From NCBI GenBank assembly GCA_023260495.1, contig JALQVB010000013.1, positions 1 through 18,783 on the forward strand: a DNA stretch of 18,783 nucleotides. Direction: 5' to 3'. Position numbers and translations under genes: made by a program. The notes under the pieces were generated by a model. That model did no database searches and was not told the origin of the DNA. It was given only the letters and a program-made list of their open reading frames with translations. The stretch is from Aquiluna sp. (GTDB taxonomy: Bacteria; Actinomycetota; Actinomycetes; Actinomycetales; Microbacteriaceae). Shown here one piece after another: positions 1 through 7,207 of the stretch; position 1 is the first letter of the stretch, and every line of letters starts with the position of its first letter.

Positions 1-955
1 TCAAGCCCAATAGTCCAACAGTTGCAAGCCAGGGCCAAACAATCGGTGCGCGCGGCAGCGGAGCAGTGTCAGTGGTTAGCACCTCGGTCACAGGCTCGGG
101 AGCAGGCGAGCTCACCTTGGGCGCTGGGGCGCCGCGCTTTTCGCGCAGCAGGGCCTCGGCTCGAATGGCCAGTGAGTTGGCAGACTCTGGGCGCTGGTTG
201 GGTTTTTTGGCCAGGCAGCTGAGCACCAGGTTCTGCACCCTGGGGTCGATCGAGTCAGGTAGCGCCGGCGGCATCTCGTTGATGTGCGCCATGGCAATCG
301 CCATCTGGTTCTCGCCGGTGAACGGACGTTTGCCACTCAGTGCCTCATAGGCGACCACACCGAGCGAGTAGAGGTCCGTAGCAGGCGTGGAAGGCTTGCC
401 GGTTGCCTGCTCTGGCGCCAGGTACTGCACCGTTCCCATGACCTGGCCGGTCTTGGTCAGCGGCACCTGGTCACCCACCCTCGCAATACCAAAGTCGGTG
501 ATCTTCACCTTGCCATCGGGGGTGATTAACAAATTGCCCGGCTTGATGTCTCTGTGCACCAGGCCTCTAGCATGTGCTGCCCCGAGGGCTCTTGAGGTTT
601 GCGCGATGATATCGAGCACCGTTGCCTCGTCCAGCTTTTTCTCGCGCTCGAGGAGTCTCGAAAGTGATTCGCCGGGAACCAGCTCCATCACCAAGAAGGC
701 GGAGTTGGAATCCTCGCCATAGTCGTAGACGTTTGCGATGCCCTCATGCTCCACCAGCGCCGCACTCTTAGCCTCGGTGCGGAAGCGCTCTAGGAAGTTG
801 GGATCGGAAAGGTATTCCTCTTTCAGAATCTTGATCGCCACCTGGCGCAGGATGAGCTCGTCTTCGGCCTGCCAAACCTCACCCATGCCACCAATGGCAA
901 TGCGAAGTTGCAGGCGATAGCGATCGCCATAGAGCTGTCCTACCGCCGGCTTCAT
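1..955 (-). CDS. pknA: Ser/Thr protein kinase, PknA-like (3' end cut by window edge)
   Basis: Eukaryotic-type (Hanks) serine/threonine kinase. The 318 visible residues start at an ATG at 955 that shares ATGA with the stop of pbpA. Seen: the glycine loop near residues 20-27 (IGGMGEVW), the ATP-binding lysine K42 in VAIK, the catalytic loop HRDIKPGN at 134-141 with D136, the DFG motif with D154, and the APE-like segment LAPEQ. After about residue 270 comes a Pro/Ala-rich juxtamembrane linker, and the last visible residues (VWPWLATVGLLGL) begin a membrane helix, so the sensor part lies outside the window. In this conserved cluster the gene after pbpA is usually pknA, followed by pknB; I see no PASTA repeats here, but they could lie beyond the edge, so PknB cannot be excluded. 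It would phosphorylate wall-synthesis and division proteins, opposed by the PstP phosphatase upstream in the operon. Confidence 0.88.
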   Translation of the reverse strand, partial: MKPAVGQLYGDRYRLQLRIAIGGMGEVWQAEDELILRQVAIKILKEEYLSDPNFLERFRTEAKSAALVEHEGIANVYDYGEDSNSAFLVMELVPGESLSRLLEREKKLDEATVLDIIAQTSRALGAAHARGLVHRDIKPGNLLITPDGKVKITDFGIARVGDQVPLTKTGQVMGTVQYLAPEQATGKPSTPATDLYSLGVVAYEALSGKRPFTGENQMAIAMAHINEMPPALPDSIDPRVQNLVLSCLAKKPNQRPESANSLAIRAEALLREKRGAPAPKVSSPAPEPVTEVLTTDTAPLPRAPIVWPWLATVGLLGL

Positions 956-2400
956 TTCAGGGCCGCCTCTAGAACCGCCTTGGCAATCGGTGCCGCTATT
1001 TGGTTGCCGGTGCCGTTTTGGCCAATGCCACCGCCGTCTTCAACCACCACGCTAACCACTATCTGCGGCGCCTCGGCAGGGGCGAAGCCGGTAAACCAAA
1101 GGGTGTAGGGGTCGGTCGGACCGTTCTCGGCGGTGCCGGTCTTGCCCGCAACCGCGACCTGTGAAATGCCGGCGCGGCCGGCAATGCCTAGCTCAACCGA
1201 GTCCACCATCATGCGAGTGAGGTAGCCGGCAGTCTCGCGCGAGATTGGCGAGGACAGTACGCTTGGCACCGGCTGGGACAGCACGTTTAGGTTGCTAGCC
1301 ACCACCGATGAAATCAGCTGCGGCTTCATGATCACGCCCTGATTAGCAATCGCTGAGGTCACCATCGCCATCTGCAGCGGTGTAACGCGAACATCAAACT
1401 GGCCAAAACCGGTGAGGCCAACCTCGGACAGGCTCATGCCGGACGGGTAGATGCTCGGAGTCACCTCAAGCGGAATCTCAAGTGAGTCACCGAAACCCAT
1501 CAGCTCGGCCTGAGCGCGAATGCGGTCTTCACCAAGCTCCACAGCAAGCATGGCGAAGGGGATGTTGCAGCTTCGCGCCAGCGCGGTCTCCAAGGTCACC
1601 GTTTCGCCGGTTCCGCAGGTGGTTCGGGAGGCGTTTTGCACATAGGTCTGGGTGCCGGGCAGCCTGTAGAGCTCTAGGTTTTCAAACTCGCTGGTAGCAG
1701 TGAACAGCCCAGACTCTAGGGCGGCAGCGGCAATGACCAGCTTGAAGACCGACCCCGGGTGGTAGAGGTCGCCGGCGATCGTGCGGTTAATCAGCGGGTC
1801 ATCGGGATCCTCGGCGTAGTTTTGATAGGCATCAATCACCTCGCCGTAGCTGTGGCCGGCAAGCAGGTTGGCATCAAAGGTCGGCTTCGAAACCATGGCC
1901 AGAATCCGCCCGGTGCTCGGCTCGATTGCCACCACCGCACCCTTGCGGTTTCCCAGGGCATCCCAGGCGGCGCGTTGAATGTCAGGATCGATGGTCAGCT
2001 CAACCGCGGCACCGGTTACTGGGGTGCCATCTAGCAGCGCGTTGATCTGCTCAAAGAACTGCGCTGAGGACTGACCGGAAAGGTAGGTGTTCATCGCGCG
2101 CTCGATGCCGGTGGAGCCAGAGAAAATGCTGAAGTAGCCGGTGATCGGCGAGTAGATGACGCTTTCGTATTCACGCAGGAAGCGGTAGTCATCGTTCACG
2201 GCAAAGGAGTCAACAATTGGTGTGCCACTGACCAGAATCACACCGCGCTGCACCTTGTAGGTCTCATAGGATGCCCGCACATTGCGGCTGTCTGCGTAGA
2301 GTTCGCCAGATCGCAGCACCTGAATCGAAGAAGCCATGCCGAATAGCGCTACGAACATCAGTGCGAGCACCACTCCAACACGCCTCACCTGCCGGTTCAT
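952..2400 (-). CDS. pbpA: Class B penicillin-binding protein (transpeptidase) PbpA
   Basis: Peptidoglycan D,D-transpeptidase of 482 residues. It has one N-terminal membrane anchor (about residues 8-27) and an extracytoplasmic body. The active-site motifs are all present: SVFK at 217-220 with nucleophile Ser217, SCN at 277-279, and KTGTAE at 420-425. The segment KGAVVAIEPSTGRILAMV just before the catalytic domain is typical of actinobacterial PbpA/PBP2-type enzymes. The N-terminal non-catalytic domain is short, as in the PbpA family. The ATG start overlaps the rodA stop by 4 bp (ATGA), and its own stop overlaps the kinase start in the same way, which implies translational coupling. It is expected to work as a pair with the RodA/FtsW protein encoded immediately upstream: RodA polymerises lipid II and PbpA crosslinks the strands. 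It would be a beta-lactam target. Confidence 0.95.
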   Translation of the reverse strand: MNRQVRRVGVVLALMFVALFGMASSIQVLRSGELYADSRNVRASYETYKVQRGVILVSGTPIVDSFAVNDDYRFLREYESVIYSPITGYFSIFSGSTGIERAMNTYLSGQSSAQFFEQINALLDGTPVTGAAVELTIDPDIQRAAWDALGNRKGAVVAIEPSTGRILAMVSKPTFDANLLAGHSYGEVIDAYQNYAEDPDDPLINRTIAGDLYHPGSVFKLVIAAAALESGLFTATSEFENLELYRLPGTQTYVQNASRTTCGTGETVTLETALARSCNIPFAMLAVELGEDRIRAQAELMGFGDSLEIPLEVTPSIYPSGMSLSEVGLTGFGQFDVRVTPLQMAMVTSAIANQGVIMKPQLISSVVASNLNVLSQPVPSVLSSPISRETAGYLTRMMVDSVELGIAGRAGISQVAVAGKTGTAENGPTDPYTLWFTGFAPAEAPQIVVSVVVEDGGGIGQNGTGNQIAAPIAKAVLEAALK

Positions 2401-3758
2401 CGGTTGCTCCGCAAAGACGAATCGCTGATGATCAACAGCAGCGCGATGATGGACCAGTTGGCCAAAAGTGAAGATCCACCAGCTGCCAAGAACGGAGTGG
2501 TCAGTCCGGTCAGTGGCAATAGCCCCATGACGCCGCCGGCCACCACAAACACCTGCAGCCCGATTACAAAGGCAAGACCAAGGGCCAGCAGCTTAGAGAA
2601 GTCATCGGGGTGGCTGTTGGCAATTCTTAGGCCGCGATAGACCAGCAACAGGTAGATGGAAAGAATCACGAAGACCCCAGCCAGTCCGAGCTCCTCGCCG
2701 AGTGCGGCAAAGATGAAGTCCGACTCGGCCAGCGGTATCAGCTGCGGGAAGCCGCCGCCCAGCCCGGTGCCAATCACGTCACCGTTCGCCATGCCAAACA
2801 GGCCCTGCACCAGCTGATAGCTGCCGCCGGCAGCGTTGTAGTTGGCCGAGTTGAACGGATCTAGCCAAGAGTCAAAACGGGACTCGACGTAGCCAAAGAA
2901 TCTCGATGCCACCAGCGCGCCGGTCACCATCATGACCAGTCCGGCTGCGACGTAGAAACCGCGGCCGGTTGCGGTGTAGATCATCACCAGGAACAGACCG
3001 AAGTAGAGAATCGAGGTTCCCAGGTCACGCTGCACCACCAGCACGCCGAGGCTAGCTAGCCAAAACAGCAGGATGGGACCTAAGTCCTTGGCTCTGGGCA
3101 CCCGCACGCCCAGAACCCTCGAACCAATCTCAGCGAGTGAACCCTGGCGTGAAACTAGGTATCCGGCAAAGAAGATCGCCAACAGGATTTTCGCTATCTC
3201 GCCCGGCTGGAAGCTGAGCTCGCCGGTGCCAACCCAGAGGGTTGCGCCATTAACCGTTCGGCCAATTACCGGCGCAGCTGGCAGCAGCAACAGCACAACG
3301 GCGGCTAGTCCTGCAACAAAGGGAAAGCGGCGTAGCGTCAGGTGGTCTGGAATGACCCGAATCACAATTGCGGCAATCAGCATGGCAAAGCAGCTCAGCC
3401 ACACCTGGCGCATGGCAAACAGGTCATTGCCGCCGTTGGCGAGCTCCGCTAGGTCTAGCCGGTAGATCATGGCAATGCCAAGACCATTGAGCAAAAACGC
3501 CAGCGGCAGCATTAGGCCATCCGCCTTGATCGCATATCGCCTTAGCACCCAGTGCACGATCATCGCTGCCAGGGTTGGCGGCGCCCAGTAGAGCAGCATG
3601 TCCCAGGTCATCACCTGCAAAACCGAGAGCTGAATTTGGGCCAGAGCAAAGGCGTGAATGCCGGAAACCCAGAAGATCAGCATCGCCTCAAAGTTGCGCG
3701 ACCGAGGCACAGCCTTGATCAGATTCGGAATTGCACTGGTGAGGCTGAGATTACTCAT
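2397..3758 (-). CDS. rodA: SEDS-family peptidoglycan glycosyltransferase RodA/FtsW
   Basis: Polytopic membrane protein of 453 residues with about ten or more hydrophobic segments, belonging to the SEDS (shape, elongation, division, sporulation) family. It polymerises lipid II into glycan strands in the cytoplasmic membrane. Seen: the conserved stretch with NGATLWVGTGELSFQPGEIAK (about residues 170-190) and VVQRDLGTS with D245, matching the essential aspartate of the family. Near the C terminus, FIFAALGEELGLAG and the glycine-rich loops of the last helices are also typical. The ATG start overlaps the pstP stop by 8 bp; a good GGAGG ribosome site sits 9 nt upstream (complement of 3768-3772). 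Position next to pbpA in the fha-pstP-pkn cluster identifies it as the RodA type rather than the division protein FtsW, which is usually in the dcw cluster. Confidence 0.95.
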   Translation of the reverse strand: MSNLSLTSAIPNLIKAVPRSRNFEAMLIFWVSGIHAFALAQIQLSVLQVMTWDMLLYWAPPTLAAMIVHWVLRRYAIKADGLMLPLAFLLNGLGIAMIYRLDLAELANGGNDLFAMRQVWLSCFAMLIAAIVIRVIPDHLTLRRFPFVAGLAAVVLLLLPAAPVIGRTVNGATLWVGTGELSFQPGEIAKILLAIFFAGYLVSRQGSLAEIGSRVLGVRVPRAKDLGPILLFWLASLGVLVVQRDLGTSILYFGLFLVMIYTATGRGFYVAAGLVMMVTGALVASRFFGYVESRFDSWLDPFNSANYNAAGGSYQLVQGLFGMANGDVIGTGLGGGFPQLIPLAESDFIFAALGEELGLAGVFVILSIYLLLVYRGLRIANSHPDDFSKLLALGLAFVIGLQVFVVAGGVMGLLPLTGLTTPFLAAGGSSLLANWSIIALLLIISDSSLRSNR

Positions 3759-5004
3759 CCAGGCTCGCCTCCAGCTGGCTCAGGATGCGCAGCGCATCCT
3801 CGAGCGACTCGGCCGAAATCGATCGCTGCAATAGCTCCTGCTGGAACGGCGATAGATCCTGAGTTGGAATATCGCTCACCTGGTAGGGCTGGGAGAACTT
3901 CAGCGGCCCGAGCTGTTCCCGGATGCCCTGGAAGATGGTGACCTGACCGTTGTATTCGGCCACATAGAAACGAGTCTGGGTGTAGAGGTAGCCGAGGTAG
4001 AGACCACCAACGATTCCACCGGCGATGAGCAGCCAGGCAACAATCGTTCTGGCATTGCGCCAGCGCAGCTTGCGCTTGGTCTCGGCCAAAATCTTCTCCA
4101 GCAGCTCTTCGGACTCTGGCTGGTATTCGGCTGGGTCCTCTGGAACCTGCAGTAGTTCGAACAGGCTCTTCGGGTTTAGTAGCTGCAGAATCTTGCCGCC
4201 GCGCTTCTCCTCGATGACCACCTCGTTGGCGGCAGAGCCAACAAATCTGGCACCCGGCTCGAGATCAGACTGGACCGCCGGCCGCACCACATCGGTGATT
4301 ACCACTGTTACGTTGTCTGGGGCACCAAACTCCAGTGCCTCACCAACCAGCAGCTCGGCTGCCTCCTCGGTCGGCACATTGCTGGTGAGGATGCGCTCCA
4401 TCACATCTGGTGGGACCACTCCGGAAAGGCCATCGCTGCAAAGCATCCAGCGGTCACCAACCTTTGCCTCGTAGAGCGCAATGTCAATCTCTGGGTCGTC
4501 CTGGAAGTCACCCAGAACGCGCATCAGCACGCTGCGGCGCGGGTGAACTAGAGCCTCTTCCTCGGTGATGCGGCCCATCTCTACAAGTCGCTGCACGAAG
4601 GTGTGGTCGTTGGTGATTTGCGTGACTTCGCCATCGCGCATCAGGTAGATGCGCGAGTCACCGATGTGGGCGGTGATGATTTGGTCGCCCTGCACCAACA
4701 TCCCGGAGAAGGTGGTTCCCATACCCTCAAGCTCGGGGTGCTCCTTGACGGTTTCCGAGAGCATCGAGTTGGCATCCAAGATGCCTTTCTTAAAAGTCTC
4801 GACTGCCTCGTCGATGCTGTCGTACCTAGCATCGGAAAGGGCCACGCGCTGGCTGGTGATGGCCGAGGCGATATCGCCACCGGCATGACCACCCATGCCA
4901 TCAGCCACGAAGTAGAGCTGGTATCCGGAATAACCGGAGTCCTGGTTGGAGCTGCGGTGCTTACCGATGTCGGAGGCCGCGTAGCTTAGAAACTTTAGCG
5001 CCAC
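3751..5004 (-). CDS. pstP: PP2C-family Ser/Thr protein phosphatase PstP
   Basis: Metal-dependent phosphoserine/phosphothreonine phosphatase of 417 residues that reverses the action of the PknA/PknB kinases. The PPM catalytic domain spans about residues 5-240 and keeps the metal ligands: D22 in RSSNQDSG, D35-G36 in VADGMGGHAGGD, the GDSR motif at 115-118, D191 in CSDGLSG, and D230 in GAPDNVTVV. A charged cytoplasmic linker (about 260-318) leads to one membrane helix at about 321-342, and a short outside domain of about 75 residues follows. The start is a GTG, 3 nt after the fhaB stop, with GAGG 5 nt upstream inside the end of fhaB; an ATG is not available nearby. The outer C-terminal domain is variable among PstP proteins. 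Confidence 0.94.
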   Translation of the reverse strand: MALKFLSYAASDIGKHRSSNQDSGYSGYQLYFVADGMGGHAGGDIASAITSQRVALSDARYDSIDEAVETFKKGILDANSMLSETVKEHPELEGMGTTFSGMLVQGDQIITAHIGDSRIYLMRDGEVTQITNDHTFVQRLVEMGRITEEEALVHPRRSVLMRVLGDFQDDPEIDIALYEAKVGDRWMLCSDGLSGVVPPDVMERILTSNVPTEEAAELLVGEALEFGAPDNVTVVITDVVRPAVQSDLEPGARFVGSAANEVVIEEKRGGKILQLLNPKSLFELLQVPEDPAEYQPESEELLEKILAETKRKLRWRNARTIVAWLLIAGGIVGGLYLGYLYTQTRFYVAEYNGQVTIFQGIREQLGPLKFSQPYQVSDIPTQDLSPFQQELLQRSISAESLEDALRILSQLEASLDE

Positions 5005-5007
5005 CGA

Positions 5008-5496
5008 TTACCTCAAATCGAAAGTTGTCGTACCGATGCGGATGGTGGCTCCAGCGGTCATGGTGACCGGTGTGGTCACTTTCTTGCCATCCAAAAACGT
5101 GCCATTGGTGGAGTTGAGGTCCTGCAGAACCCACTCCTCGCCCACCAAAACCAGCTTGGCGTGCATGTTGGAGGCGAACTCGTCAGAGATCACCAGGTCG
5201 GAGCTGGCGGCGCGGCCGATCATGATTTCGCGCTTGTTGCCCAGATCGATTTTGCTCCCGGCGCTGCGGCCGGTGAGCATCTGAATCATGGTCGGCTCAA
5301 AGCTGTCGCTGTCATCGATTGGTAAATCTGAGCCACTGGCTGCCTTGGCAAGCTGTGGTGCGCTCTGCTTGGCTAGCTTTGAGATGACCCTGCGGCCATA
5401 GAGGTCGGCCCGAATCACCGATAGCAGCGACAGCACGAAAATCCAAAGCACCGCCACGAAGCCAATGCGAACCAAAAACAGCGCTAGTTCACTCAT
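5008..5496 (-). CDS. fhaB: Membrane-anchored FHA-domain protein FhaB
   Basis: Protein of 162 residues with an N-terminal membrane helix (about 7-29), a linker, and a C-terminal FHA domain (about 70-160) that binds phosphothreonine peptides. The FHA signature residues are visible: GR with R95, S109 and H112 in FASNMHA, and LNSTNGTFLDG with N128 and N131. Ser109 is kept, but the usual SRxH is replaced by SNMH, a mild divergence. In mycobacteria FhaB/FipA is a kinase substrate that links the kinases to division and wall synthesis; the same role is inferred here from synteny. The ATG start overlaps the end of fhaA by 8 bp, with GGGGAG about 4 nt upstream. The stop lies 3 nt before pstP. Confidence 0.92.
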   Translation of the reverse strand: MSELALFLVRIGFVAVLWIFVLSLLSVIRADLYGRRVISKLAKQSAPQLAKAASGSDLPIDDSDSFEPTMIQMLTGRSAGSKIDLGNKREIMIGRAASSDLVISDEFASNMHAKLVLVGEEWVLQDLNSTNGTFLDGKKVTTPVTMTAGATIRIGTTTFDLR

Positions 5497-6160
5497 TTGA
5501 CTCCCCGGCTAGGGCAAGCAGCTGAAATTCAAATTCGGTGCGACCGGCGGTTATCTTGCTGCCCGATTGCAGCACCAGCTCGGTTACCCGAACCCCGTCC
5601 AGGAAGGTGCCATTGGTGGAGTTGAGGTCCCGCACCGCAGCGACCTCCCCGTTCCAGGCAATCTCAAAGTGGAACCTAGAAAGACCACGATCGTCGATGG
5701 CAACATCGGCCTGCTCATCTCGGCCAACGCTGCTGGTGCCGAGCTTGAGCTCAAAGCGCTGCCCGCCAGCTAGGAGAACAGGCTGCCAATTGGCACTGGT
5801 ATCCACCGGTGCCGATCCAACCCGGACCCTGCCTTTTTGCATCTTTTCGTCGATTGAAATATTTAGCTCAAGGGGGCCAACAAGTCGGAAGTTGCGTCCT
5901 GCTGCGTAGCGGGCGATCTCGGCGCGAATGGCAGAGAGGATGGCGGGCGAGACTCGCTGCGCGTCATTGGGGTGCACGACGATTAGATAGCGGTGTGGCA
6001 CAACAGTGGAACCGGCTGCATCAGTCTTGGCCGCCAGATCCATGGCGCTGCGAACTGCCTGGGTAATTTCGACCGGCTGGAGCTCGGCTTTTGAAAAGCG
6101 AGAGAACAGCGAGTGAACCGCCGCCTCAATGCGCTCCTCTGCCTTTTCCAAAAAGCCCAA
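5489..6160 (-). CDS. fhaA: FhaA-type protein: DUF3662 domain plus C-terminal FHA domain
   Basis: Soluble protein of 223 residues and first gene of the operon. Residues 1 to about 115 match the DUF3662 (FhaA N-terminal) family, with the typical ELQPVEI at 26-32 and PHRYLIVVHPND at 55-66. Residues about 125-215 are an FHA domain: VGR with R147, LSRFHFEI with S161 and H164, and LNSTNGTFLDG with N180 and N183. In mycobacteria FhaA binds the phosphorylated pseudokinase domain of MviN/MurJ and restrains wall synthesis. This copy is short: the long linker seen between the two domains in the mycobacterial protein is nearly absent. The start is TTG at 6160, supported by AAGGGG seven nt upstream on this strand and by alignment of MGFLEKAEERIE with the usual start of the family. 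Confidence 0.9.
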   Translation of the reverse strand: MGFLEKAEERIEAAVHSLFSRFSKAELQPVEITQAVRSAMDLAAKTDAAGSTVVPHRYLIVVHPNDAQRVSPAILSAIRAEIARYAAGRNFRLVGPLELNISIDEKMQKGRVRVGSAPVDTSANWQPVLLAGGQRFELKLGTSSVGRDEQADVAIDDRGLSRFHFEIAWNGEVAAVRDLNSTNGTFLDGVRVTELVLQSGSKITAGRTEFEFQLLALAGESNE

Positions 6161-6192
6161 TTGGACGCCCCTTAATGTGCTGGTGAAAGGTG

Positions 6193-6221
6193 TTGACAGT
6201 CTATTCTTTCCCCTTACTCAA
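6193..6221 (+). promoter_or_regulatory. Possible promoter for tRNA-Leu; overlaps a minus-strand -10-like hexamer
   Basis: A perfect -35 box TTGACA lies at 6193-6198; the best -10 at normal spacing is a weak TACTCA at 6215-6220. On the opposite strand a TAGACT hexamer (complement of 6198-6203) lies about 38 nt before the fhaA start and could be the -10 of the fha-pkn operon, although no good -35 is visible for it. If both are real, the divergent promoters overlap. Confidence 0.35.
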
Positions 6222-6265
6222 GGCGCGAATCTCTGCTAATCTGCTAGCTGCTTTCCCAAAGAAAC

Positions 6266-6348
6266 GCGCGAGTGGCGAAATGGCAGACGCGCTGGCTTCA
6301 GGTGCCAGTGTCCGCAAGGACGTGGGGGTTCAAGTCCCCCCTCGCGCA
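6266..6348 (+). tRNA. tRNA-Leu (anticodon CAG)
   Basis: An 83-nt class II tRNA. The acceptor arm GCGCGAG (6266-6272) pairs perfectly with CTCGCGC (6341-6347), followed by discriminator A at 6348. The anticodon stem CTGGC/GCCAG encloses the loop TTCAGGT, giving anticodon CAG at 6299-6301, which reads CUG leucine codons. The long variable arm (around TGTCCGCAAGGACG) is typical of tRNA-Leu. The T arm is GGGGG/CCCCC with the loop TTCAAGT. The 3' CCA is not encoded. A tRNA-Leu next to fhaA is conserved in other Actinobacteria. Confidence 0.96.
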
Positions 6349-6415
6349 CAATTGAACTAACAAGTTGTTTTAACCCCAACTAAATCGACCCCTTTCGGTT
6401 GCGCTCTCTTTGGCA

Positions 6416-6443
6416 TAGACTGTTGCATACGAGTTGCATACGA
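6416..6443 (+). promoter_or_regulatory. Putative promoter/operator of the toxin-antitoxin pair with tandem 11-bp repeat
   Basis: Two back-to-back copies of GTTGCATACGA occupy 6422-6432 and 6433-6443, immediately after a -10-like TAGACT (6416-6421) and 14 nt before the antitoxin start. The 11-bp period is about one helical turn, which suits the cooperative side-by-side binding known for ribbon-helix-helix antitoxins. The transcription start would fall inside the first repeat, so binding could repress. No good -35 box is visible. Confidence 0.5.
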
Positions 6444-6457
6444 GTGGAGGATTGGAC

Positions 6458-6706
6458 ATGAGGTCAGCCAAAACCGTTGGATTTGCTATTGCTGACGAGG
6501 ATCGTGAGCTACTCGAGCGGTTGGTGAATCACTACGGTGCCGGCAATAGGTCCGAATTCTTGCGAGTTGCTATGAAGCGAATGGAGCATGACCGGCTGGC
6601 AGAGCGCTTGGTGCAGACGGCAGCACTTGTTAGGGCAGACCTTGGCGGCAAGGTCTATTCCGAGGATGAGGTAAACCAACTGATAGCCAAAGCCAGCTCG
6701 CTGTGA
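6458..6706 (+). CDS. Ribbon-helix-helix antitoxin of a PIN toxin
   Basis: Small protein of 82 residues. The N-terminal segment KTVGFAI fits the DNA-contacting beta strand of a ribbon-helix-helix (CopG/MetJ-Arc) fold, followed by helix A (DEDRELLERLVNHYG), a GNRSEF turn and helix B (LRVAMKRME). The acidic C-terminal part (LVRADLGGKVYSEDEVNQL) would wrap the toxin. I chose the ATG at 6458 because GGAGG lies 7 nt upstream at 6446-6450; a longer frame from TTG 6434 would start inside the operator repeat. Its stop overlaps the toxin GTG by 4 bp (GTGA), the classic antitoxin-first arrangement. It should neutralise the PIN toxin and, with it, repress its own promoter through the tandem repeats just upstream. 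Confidence 0.8.
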   Translation: MRSAKTVGFAIADEDRELLERLVNHYGAGNRSEFLRVAMKRMEHDRLAERLVQTAALVRADLGGKVYSEDEVNQLIAKASSL

Positions 6707-7185
6707 GCAGTCGCCTGAGGGCTGTCTTTGACGTAAACATTTGGCTCTATGCCTTTTTCGGTCCCGATAGCGAGTTTCCTTACCTCCAGTCAGTGCCGCC
6801 CGCGACCTCCAATTCCAGCGCGGACTGCCTTTCACTTGCATTAGACGGGGACAGGTTTTCGGTTTTTACCTCGCCCCACATTCTGACCAACATCGCCCGG
6901 GTGCTGCGGTTGGAAGGTGTTAGCGAAGTTAACATCAAGCGGACCCTGGAGGACTTTGTCGACATAGTCCATCTCTCACAGGGTTCCGTGCTGGATCCCG
7001 AGCGCAAAGAAGTGCATCTCGTTGACCACGAGGATAATTTCATTCTCGATTTGCTGATTTCTGCGAACTGCGACGTCCTGGTCACAAGTGACCGTGAGCT
7101 GCTCGCCAATTCCGGCTACAAGGGACGGCTGTTTTTGTCACCTCGCGACTTTGTGAGGCTGGCACTTACTATCACTCCAGAGTAG
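6703..7185 (+). CDS. PIN-domain toxin (putative endoribonuclease)
   Basis: Protein of 160 residues starting at a GTG inside the antitoxin stop codon. It resembles the PIN_3-type 'putative toxin-antitoxin system toxin component, PIN family'. Seen: the first acidic residue D10 in VFDVNIWLYA, the helix NFILDLLISANCDVLVTSDRELL with D111 and D130, and a C-terminal FLSPRDFV. PIN toxins are Mg-dependent RNases that cleave tRNA, rRNA or mRNA when freed from the antitoxin. One feature is odd: in the helix SPHILTNIARVL, the place where the family normally has a catalytic glutamate carries N63 (codon AAC at 6889-6891), so activity may be weakened. The pair sits just after tRNA-Leu, consistent with acquisition in an intergenic gap, but no integrase or att repeat is seen. 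Confidence 0.82.
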   Translation: MSSRLRAVFDVNIWLYAFFGPDSEFPYLQSVPPATSNSSADCLSLALDGDRFSVFTSPHILTNIARVLRLEGVSEVNIKRTLEDFVDIVHLSQGSVLDPERKEVHLVDHEDNFILDLLISANCDVLVTSDRELLANSGYKGRLFLSPRDFVRLALTITPE

Positions 7186-7207
7186 ATTTGGCGCGGAGGT
7201 TCCCGCT

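Noticed and set aside
4025..4474. Long plus-strand open frame opposite pstP
   Set aside because: It lies antisense to the phosphatase, is Ser-rich and low in recognisable motifs, and has no ribosome site; the minus-strand gene has all PP2C motifs.
6266..6460. tRNA-Leu as an integration site for a mobile element
   Set aside because: No second copy of the tRNA 3' end is visible downstream, and no integrase, recombinase or phage gene is present.
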